Assembly: GCF_051014685.1 (NCBI RefSeq)
Contig: NW_027478459.1
Coordinates: forward strand, 1,384,079-1,448,078
Length of the DNA: 64,000 nucleotides
Source of the DNA: Ptiloglossa arizonensis
Taxonomy: Eukaryota > Arthropoda > Insecta > Hymenoptera > Colletidae
Direction of reading: 5' to 3'
Within the stretch, counting starts at the first letter, position 1; every line of letters starts with the position of its first letter. Both the position numbers and the translations under genes were made by a program. The notes beneath the pieces were generated by a model that did no database searches, had not been told where the DNA came from, and worked only from the letters and a program-made list of their open reading frames with translations. Positions 54,001-61,300 of the stretch are shown here, piece after piece.

Positions 54001-55395
54001 CTCTTTTCGTTTCTCCGTTTCTTTCTTCGTTTCTCCGTTTATTTCTTCGTTTCTTCATTTATTTCTTCGTTTCTCCATTTATTTCTTCGTTTCCCCATTT
54101 ATTTCTCCGTTTCTCCGTTTCTTTCTTCGTCTCTCCGTTTCTTTGTTCGTTTCTCCGTTTCTATCTTCGTTTCTCCGTTTCTTTCTTCGTTTCTCCGTTT
54201 CTTTCTCCGTTTCTCGGTTTATTTCTTCGTTTCTCCATTTATTTCTCCGTTTCTCCGTTTCTTTGTTCGTTTCTCCGTTTCTTTGTTCGTTTCTCCATTT
54301 ATTTCTCCGATTCTCCGTTTCTTTCTTCGTTTCTCCGTTTCTTTGTTCGTTTCTCCGTTTCTTTGTTCGTTTCTCCGTTTCTCCGTTTCTATCTTCGTTT
54401 CTCCGTTTCTTTCTCCGTTTCTCGGTTTATTTCTCCGTTTCTCTGTTTCTTTCTTCGTCTCTCCGTTTCTTTGTTCGTTTCTCCGTTTCTATCTTCGTTT
54501 CTCCGTTTCTTTCTTCGTCTCTCCGTTTCTTTCTCCGTTTCTCGGTTTATTTCTTCGTTTCTCCATTTATTTCTCCGTTTCTCCGTTTCTTTGTTCGTTT
54601 CTCCGTTTCTTTGTTCGTTTCTCCGTTTCTTTGTTCGTTTCTCCGTTTCTTTGTTCGTTTCTCCATTTATTTCTCCGATTCTCCGTTTCTTTCTTCGTTT
54701 CTCCGTTTCTTTGTTCGTTTCTCCGTTTCTTTGTTCGTTTCTCCGTTTCTCCGTTTCTATCTTCGTTTCTCCGTTTCTTTCTCCGTTTCTCGGTTTATTT
54801 CTCCGTTTCTCCGTTTCTTTCTTCGTTTCTCCGTTTCTTTCTTCGTTTCCCCGTTTCTTTTTTCGTTTCTCCGTTTCTTTCTCCGTTTCTCCGTTTCTTT
54901 CTTCGTATCTCCGTTTCTTTCTTCGTTTCTCCATTTCTTTGTTCGTTTCTCCGTTTCTTTCTTCGTTTCTCCGTTTCTCGGGTTATTTCTTGGTTTCTCC
55001 ATTTATTTCTCCTATTCTCCTTTTCTTTGTTCGTTTCTACGTTTCTTTCTTCGTTACTACGTTTCTTTCTTCGTTTCTCCGTTTCTTTGTTCGTTTCTCC
55101 GTTTCTTTGTTCGTTTCTCCGTTTCTCCGTTTCTATCTTCGTTTCTCCGTTTCTTTCTTCGTTTCCCCGTTTCTTCCTTCGTTTCTCCGTTTCTTTTTTC
55201 GATTCTCCGTTTCTTTCTTCGTTTGTCCGTTTCTTTGTTCGTTTCTCCGTTTATTTCTTCGTTTTTCCATTTATTTCTTTGTTTCTCCGTTTCTTTCTTC
55301 GTTTCTCCGTTTCTCCGTTTCTCCGTTTCTCCGTTTCTCCGTTTCTCCGTTTCTCCGTTTCTCCGTTTCTCCGTTTTCTCCGTTTCTCCGTTTGG
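51037..55395 (-). repeat. Minisatellite, segment 2 (inverted)
   Basis: The same minisatellite in opposite orientation, pyrimidine-rich on the plus strand. From 51037 to about 51450 it is almost pure 8-bp TTTCTCCG with TTTCTCGG variants. From about 51450 to 55300 the 20-bp composite TTTCTTTCTTCG + TTTCTCCG dominates, with TTTATTTCTCCA and TTTGTTCG variants. From about 55300 to 55395 the 8-bp unit returns next to the nad2 copy. ORFs of 1224, 1316 and 1613 codons run through it in different frames because the unit has no stop codon in any frame; their Phe/Ser/Arg/Val repeats are not evidence of proteins. Confidence 0.95.
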
Positions 55396-55533
55396 ATTAA
55401 ATGATTATAATGGTTATAATTTCTATTATAAATCATTTGAGCTATAGTTAAATTGTACACTAATACTCTAAATACATATTTAATATATTATTTAATTTCT
55501 TTAGCCTCCAGAAGAATATTATTTATACTATTA
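55396..55533 (+). pseudogene. nad2: NUMT: nad2 fragment, left arm, part 1
   Basis: AT-rich sequence directly abutting the minisatellite. Read with the invertebrate mitochondrial code (AGA = Ser, TGA = Trp, ATA = Met) the plus strand gives ...NTLNTYLMYYLISLASSSML, which fits the N-terminal third of NADH dehydrogenase subunit 2. It is about 93 percent identical to the reverse complement of 58260-58400. It is interrupted by the mariner inserted at TA 55532-55533 and resumes at 56804. A nuclear location is indicated by the flanking repeats, and the standard-code frame is broken. Confidence 0.8.
55532..55533. repeat. Mariner TA target duplication, left
   Basis: TA directly before the terminal inverted repeat, matched by TA at 56804-56805; this is the target duplicated by Tc1/mariner elements. 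Confidence 0.9.
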
Positions 55534-55559
55534 TGTGGACCGGAAAGTAATGTCGTTTC
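55534..55559 (+). repeat. Mariner terminal inverted repeat, left
   Basis: 26 bp, with 25 bases identical in inverted orientation to 56778-56803. The transposase 3' end lies 45 bp inside it. Confidence 0.95.
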
Positions 55560-55604
55560 CTTACATTAAATTCAAACACGTAAATTTTTAACGAGTTTTT
55601 ATTT

Positions 55605-56639
55605 TTAATCAATGATATAATCACCCTCATTATCAACAACCTTTTGCCATCTAGTGTGCAAATTTTCAATGCCGGATCGATAAAAATCAATTGGTTTTTG
55701 AGCAAAATATACAGAGATGGCATTTTGAATATCATCCAAATTTGCAAATCTTTTGCCACTTAGAAAGTGTTGAAGCGATCGGAATAAATGGAAATCCGAT
55801 GGTGCAACATCGGGCGAGTATGGTGGGTGAGGCAGTACCTCCCACCCCAATTCATTAATTTTTGCCAAGGTTCGTCTTGCGCAGTGCGGTCTTGCATTAT
55901 CGTGTTGCAGAATAACGCCTTTTCTGTTGACAATCGCTGGCCACTTTTCAATTAAAGATTTATTTACACGATCTAATTGTTCACAGTAAAGGTCTGCATT
56001 CACAGTCTGTCCAGGTTTCAGCACTTCAAAATGAACAACGCCGCGAATACTCCACCGAACACACAAAAGGGCCTTTTTGGGGTGTAAACCTGGCTTAGCA
56101 GTACTTTGTGGCGATTCATTTGGAGAGAGCCACTGCCTTTTGCGTTTTGGATTATCATAAAGAACCCACTTTTCATCTCCGGTGATCAAGCGATCAAAAA
56201 ACGCTTCTGTATTGTGCCGTTGAAGCAATAAGTTGCATGTGGTGGATCGGTTAGCCTTGTTCTCTTCGGACAGATTATGCGGGACCCAAACACCTGCTCT
56301 GCTTACTTTCCCAATCTGCTGCAAATGTTCTTGGATGGTCGACCAAGGTTGGTTAAGACTGTTTGACAATTCCTCGATTGTCTGACACGGATTTGCTTCC
56401 ACTTCCGCACTTAACACGTCATTGCCTAACGTTGTTGTTCTTCCTGATCGATACGAGTCGGAAAGATCAAAATTACCGGATTTGAATTTGGAAAACCACC
56501 TTTGGCATTTACGAACGTCTAATGCATTTGGATAAACATCGCAAATGTTTTTGGTAGCAAATGTTGCGTTACTACCCTTGCGAAACTCAAAAAGCATGCA
56601 ATGCCGGATATGTACCTCTTCTGGTATTTGGCTGGCCAT
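55605..56639 (-). CDS. Mariner transposase, intact
   Basis: A 344-residue DD34D transposase that cuts and re-inserts mariner DNA at TA dinucleotides. The N-terminal helix-turn-helix region (about residues 5-110) contains CQRWFSKFKSGNFDLSD, typical of the TIR-binding domain, and GRTTTLG, which resembles the AT-hook-like GRP linker. The family linker motif appears as WVPHNL at 118-123. The catalytic triad is complete: D155 (ITGDEKW), D247 (LQHDNARPH) and D282 (YSPDVAPSDFHLF), with exactly 34 residues between the last two. The length matches the usual 340-350. I chose the ATG at 56637-56639 (MASQIPEEVH); the frame is open three codons further upstream, but only to a TTG. No stop or frameshift is seen, so it could encode an active enzyme, though activity is unproven. 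Confidence 0.96.
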   Translation of the reverse strand: MASQIPEEVHIRHCMLFEFRKGSNATFATKNICDVYPNALDVRKCQRWFSKFKSGNFDLSDSYRSGRTTTLGNDVLSAEVEANPCQTIEELSNSLNQPWSTIQEHLQQIGKVSRAGVWVPHNLSEENKANRSTTCNLLLQRHNTEAFFDRLITGDEKWVLYDNPKRKRQWLSPNESPQSTAKPGLHPKKALLCVRWSIRGVVHFEVLKPGQTVNADLYCEQLDRVNKSLIEKWPAIVNRKGVILQHDNARPHCARRTLAKINELGWEVLPHPPYSPDVAPSDFHLFRSLQHFLSGKRFANLDDIQNAISVYFAQKPIDFYRSGIENLHTRWQKVVDNEGDYIID

Positions 56640-56777
56640 TTCACCCAAAATTGTAAAGAAAAATTTTAAATTTAATTATTTACAACTAAACAAGTCACTA
56701 TAACCTCAGAATGTCTTTGCTACGACTTTAATGTACACAATGAGCTGACAAATGACAATCAAATAGTGAAATGCGCA

Positions 56778-56803
56778 GAAACGACATTACTTTCCGGTCC
56801 ACC
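56778..56803 (-). repeat. Mariner terminal inverted repeat, right
   Basis: Inverted copy of 55534-55559. It lies 138 bp upstream of the transposase ATG; the leader and any promoter lie in between (56640-56777), but I see no certain promoter motif. Confidence 0.95.
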
Positions 56804-56990
56804 TAATATTTACAGTATATAATAATTTACGTAGAATCGGAAATAAACCTAATTATTTATTTATAATAATTATTTTTTAGTCACTTATTTTACCAAAAAT
56901 TTCGATTCCTCATGTATTAATCAAATGTTAAATTGATATATCTCATAGACAATTATTACTTTCCATGTTTTAAAACTTTAGGAAACATCT
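56804..56990 (+). pseudogene. nad2: NUMT: nad2 fragment, left arm, part 2
   Basis: Continuation of the left nad2 copy after the mariner. With the invertebrate mitochondrial code it reads YNNLRSIGNKPNYLFMMIIF, then a stop, then SLIL. This aligns with YNNLHSIGNKSNY and SLILKIGMYS in the right copy. Small indels shift the frame, after which MLNW (TGA as Trp) and ITFHVLKL still resemble the next nad2 segment. Recognisable similarity fades near 57.0 kb, so the right boundary is uncertain. Confidence 0.65.
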
Positions 56991-57624
56991 CTTTACTTTG
57001 AAGTTCGATCAAAATCAATTGCTAGAGGCGAATCAATCATTTTTAATGCATAAATAAGATGCACATTTTTCGGTCAATATGGGGAACATGCGTAAATGTT
57101 AATAACAATCGCTGGAATGAACAAACATTCACTGAAAGCGTTCGCCTTCGCAGACTTCGCAATATCTTGACATTTATTTATCATAATTATTAACAGCCGT
57201 CGTTGGAGCGTAGATTAAACAATTTTTGACAATGTTTCGGTATAAAAAGCCATCAATTTCTTGAAATATTTGGGTAGATCGAACAAATACGATCGAAGAA
57301 GCCGTGGAATAAAATAAATGAATATTTCGCTACATATCGGAATTACAGTTTGTATGTATGCAAATATATTCTGAACCCGCAATTACAAATCCCTGTAACG
57401 TGGTAATTACATGGGTTGCCATCTATTGGAGAAAGGGTTAAACTACACTTAAGTGGTGCAAACACCTGGCGGAGAAACGCTCAAGTTTGTCGAGGAATTG
57501 TTCTAATTTCCACAAATAGATGGCGCGACAGGTACAATTTACCGACATTAGAGATAAGTATTTCCATTTGTATGATATTCCCTACCGTGCGATAAAATAA
57601 ATAAATACTTTTGTACAAACTTTT
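56991..57624. other. Unassigned AT-rich loop sequence
   Basis: About 630 bp between the two nad2 copies, with no counterpart elsewhere in the window. No ORF of note and no recognisable RNA gene. A TATAAAA string at 57241 is isolated. The texture (stretches such as CGCCTTCGCAGACTTCGC) is nuclear-like rather than mitochondrial. It contains the small inverted-repeat feature at 57418-57524. Confidence 0.6.
57418..57524. repeat. Short inverted-repeat pair (possible MITE remnant)
   Basis: GCCATCTATT at 57418-57427 is exactly inverted as AATAGATGGC at 57515-57524, and the inner flanks stay loosely similar (GGAGAAA against TGTGGAAA). The 107-bp span could be a small non-autonomous element, but no target duplication is obvious and chance cannot be excluded. 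Confidence 0.25.
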
Positions 57625-58399
57625 GTATGTTTCATCTTTCGAATAAATGTAAAATTAAACATTCCACGGTAAATTTTATTCTTGAATTTATTAATGTTTC
57701 TAGGACGGTTTATTTCAGTATAAAGAGTGCTATAGTCGGGAAATTTTTGTACATAATAATTATTGAGTATAAAATAATTTTTCTCCTATTAGAGGTTAAT
57801 ATATTAAATAAGGAAGAAGAGTTAATCTTTATTATTTTAAATATAAAAATTAAAATTAAATAAATTATTGAGTATAAAATGAAATATGTTAAAAATGTAT
57901 TTTTGTTAATTATTAATAAAATAACTATAATAGATGTTTGTATAACAGATGAAAATCCTATAATTATTATGATTGATTTTTTTGTTTAAGCAAATGATAG
58001 GGGCAATAATTACATTAATTAGGCAAATAAAATAAATTTCATTATTAAATTTTAATATGAGTTCTATAATAATTATAGGGATTAATTTGATTAAAGTTAT
58101 TATAATGAATAGATTAATTCAATTTAATGAATAAATTAAAGAAATGAATCGAACATTTAAAGAGTACATCCCAATTTTTAAGATAAGTGAAAAAAAAAAT
58201 TATTATTATAAATTAATAATTAGATTTATTTCCGATTCTGTGTAAATTATTATATATAGTAAATAGTATAAATAAGATTCTTCTGGAGGCTAAAGAAATT
58301 AAAAAATATATTAAGTATGTATTTAGAGTATTAGTGTCTAATTTAACTATAGATCAAATGATTTATAATAGAAATTATAAATATTATAATCATCTAATC
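57625..58399 (-). pseudogene. nad2: NUMT: nad2 fragment, right arm
   Basis: About 775 bp of decayed mitochondrial nad2 (NADH dehydrogenase subunit 2, a membrane subunit of respiratory complex I) on the minus strand. With the invertebrate mitochondrial code the following appear in order: YLMYFLISLASSS, SLILKIGMYS, LIYSLNWINLF, MMTLIKLIPM, INVIIAPIICLN, then after a frameshift in an A run MMIMGFSSVMQTS, NKNTFLTYFILYS, SKIILYSMII, NFPTMALFMLK, a TAA where Trp is expected, and TVLETLMNSSMKF. This order and spacing match nad2 from near its N-terminus to well into its C-terminal half, roughly 250 of some 330 residues. In-frame stops and a frameshift mark it as a non-functional nuclear copy. It begins at the minisatellite edge at the same nad2 position as the left copy, in inverted orientation. 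Confidence 0.85.
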
Positions 58400-61300
58400 G
58401 AAACGGAGAAACGGAGAAACGGAGAAACGATGAAACGAAGGAAGAAACGGAGAAACGAAGAAAGAAACGGAGAAATGAAGAAAGAAACGAAGAATCGAAG
58501 AAAGAAACGGAGAAACGAAGAAATAAACCGCGAAACGGAGAAACGAAGAAAGAAACAGAGAAACGAACAAAGAAACGCAGAAACGAAGAATGAAACGGAG
58601 AAACGAAGAAACAAACGGAGAAATGAAGAAAGATACGGAGAAACAAAGAAAGAAACGGAGAAACGAACAAAGACACGGAGAAACGAAGAAATAAACGGAG
58701 AAATGAAGAAAGATACGGAGAAACAAAGAAAGAAACGGAGAAACGAACAAAGATACGGAGAAACGTACAAAGAAACTGAGAAACGAAGAATGAAACGGAG
58801 AAACGAAGAAAGAAACGGAGAAATAAATGGAGAAACGAAGATATAAACGGAGAAACGAAGAAAGAAACGGAGAAACGAACAAAGAAACGGAGAAACGAAG
58901 AAAGAAACGGAGAAACGAAGAAAGAAACGGAGAAACGAACAAAGAAACGGAGAAACGAAGAAAGAAACGGAGTAACGAAGAGAGAAACGAAGAGACGAAG
59001 AAAGAAAAGGAGAAATAAAAGGAGAAACGAAGAAATAAACGCAGAAAGGAACAAAGAAACGGAGAAACGAAGAAACAAACGGAGAAACGAACAAAGAAAC
59101 GGAGAAACGGATAAATAAATGGAGAAACGAAGGAATAAACGGATAAACGAAGAAAGAAACGGAGAAAAGAAGAAAGCAACGAAGAGACGAAGAAAGAAAC
59201 GGAGAAATAAATGAAGAAACGAAGAAATAAACCGAGAAACGGAGAAAGAAACGGAGAAACGAAGAAAGAAACGGAGAAACGAAGAAAGAAACGGAGAAAC
59301 GAACAAAGAAACGGAGAAACGAAGAAAGAAACGGAGTAACGAAGAGAGAAACGAAGAGACGAAGAAATAAACCGAGAAACGGAGAAAGAAACGGAGAAAC
59401 GAAGAAAGAAACAGAGAAACGAACAACGAAACGCAGACACGAAGAATGAAATGGAGGAACGTAGAAAGAAACAGAGAAACGAACAACGAAACGCAGACAC
59501 GAAGAATGAAACGGAGAAACGAAGAAAGAAACGGAGAAACGAAGAAAGAAACGGAGAATCGGAGAAGGAAACGGAGAAACGAACAAAGAAACGGAGAAAC
59601 GAAGAAAGAAACGGAGTAACGAAGAGAGAAACGAAGAGACGAAGAAATAAACCGAGAAACGGAGAAAGAAACGGAGAAACGAAGAAAGAAACAGAGAAAC
59701 GAACAACGAAACGCAGACACGAAGAATGAAATGGAGGAACGTAGAAAGAAACAGAGAAACGAACAACGAAACGCAGACACGAAGAATGAAACGGAGAAAC
59801 GAAGAAAGAAACGGAGAAACGAAGAAAGAAACGGAGAATCGGAGAAGGAAACGGAGAAACGAACAAAGAAACGGAGAAACGAAGAAAGAAACGGAGTAAC
59901 GAAGAGAGAAACGAAGAGACGAAGAAATAAACCGAGAAACGGAGAAAGAAACGGAGAAACGAAGAAAGAAACAGAGAAACGAACAACGAAACGCAGACAC
60001 GAAGAATGAAACAGAGAAACGAAGAAAGAAACGGAGAAACGAAGAAACGGTGAATGAAACGGAGAAACGAAGAAAGAAACGGGGAAACCAACAATGAAAC
60101 GGAGAAACGAACAAAGAAACGGAGAAACGAAGAAAGAAACGGAGAAACGAACAAAGAAACGGAGAAACGAAGAAAGAAACGGAGAAACGAAGAAAGAACC
60201 GAAGTAACGAAGGAAGAAACGGAGAAACGGATAAATAAATGGAGAAACGAAGGAATAAACGGAGAAACGAAGAAAGAAACGCAGTAACGAAGAGAGAAAC
60301 GAAGAGACGAAGAAAGAAACGGAGAAATAAAAGGAGAAACGAAGAAATAAACGCAGAAAGGAACAAAGAAACGGAGAAATGAAGAAAGAAACGGAGAAAC
60401 GAAGAAAGAAACGGAGAAATAGATGGAGAAACGAAGAAATAAACCGAGAAACGGAGAAAGAAACGGAGAAACGAACAAAGAAACGGAGAAACGAAGAAAG
60501 AAACGGAGAAACGAACAAAGAAACACAGAAACAAAGAATGAAACGGAGAAACGAAGAAACATACGGAGAAAAGAAGAAACAAACGGAGAAACAAAGAAAG
60601 AAACGGAGAAACCAAGAAAGAAACGGAGAAACGAAGAAAGAAACGGAGAAACGAACAAAGAAACGGAGAAACGAACAAAGAAACGGAGAAACGAACAATG
60701 AAACGGAGTAACGAAGAGAGAAACGAAGAGGCGAAGAATGAAACGGAGAAATAAATGGAGAAACGAAGATATAAACGGAGACACGAAGAAAGAAACGGCG
60801 AATCGCAGAAAGAAACCGAGAAACGAAAAAAGAAACAGAGAATCGAAGAAAGAAACGGAGAAACGAATAAATAAACAGAGAAACGGAGAAAGAAACGGAG
60901 AAATAAATGGAGAAACGAAGAAATAAACGGAGAAACGAAGAATGAAACGGTGAAACGAAGAAAGAAAGGGAGAAACGAGGAAAGAAACGGAGAAACGAAG
61001 AAAGAAACGGAGAAACGCACAAAGAAACGGAGAAACGAAGAAAGAAACGGAGAAACGAAGAAAGAAACGCAGAAACGAAGAAAGAAACGGAGAAACGAAG
61101 AAAGAAACGGACAAACGAAGAAAGAAACGGAGAATCGAACAAAGAAACGGAGAAACGAAGAAAGAAACGGAGAAATAAATGGAGAAACGAAGAAATAAAC
61201 GGAGAAACGAACAAGGAAACGGAGACACGAAGAAAAAAACGGGGAAACGAAGAAATAAACGGAGAAACGAAGAAAGAAACGGAGGAACGAAGAAAGAAAC

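Larger units (their letters stand above)
55534..56803 (-). mobile_element. Full-length mariner transposon
   Basis: A 1270-bp element with terminal inverted repeats 55534-55559 and 56778-56803. These match at 25 of 26 positions, differing only at the outermost base, and begin GTGGACCGGAAAGTAATG after that base. TA duplications flank it. It contains one uninterrupted transposase gene on the minus strand. Its length, TIRs, target site and protein all agree with the mariner family. It sits inside the left nad2 copy; the right copy has no insertion, so the mariner arrived after the inverted duplication. Confidence 0.97.

Noticed and set aside
49331..55447. Very long ORFs (530, 563, 1224, 1316 and 1613 codons) with Phe/Ser/Arg/Val repeats
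   Set aside because: They occupy different frames and both strands of the same minisatellite. The 8-bp and 20-bp units contain no stop in any frame, so open frames are guaranteed; there is no start context, domain or codon signal.
57241..57247. TATAAAA promoter-like string
   Set aside because: Isolated in AT-rich DNA with no gene or initiator downstream.
57627..57863. 78-codon plus-strand ORF
   Set aside because: It lies antisense to the nad2 NUMT, whose minus-strand mitochondrial-code reading is clearly the meaningful one.
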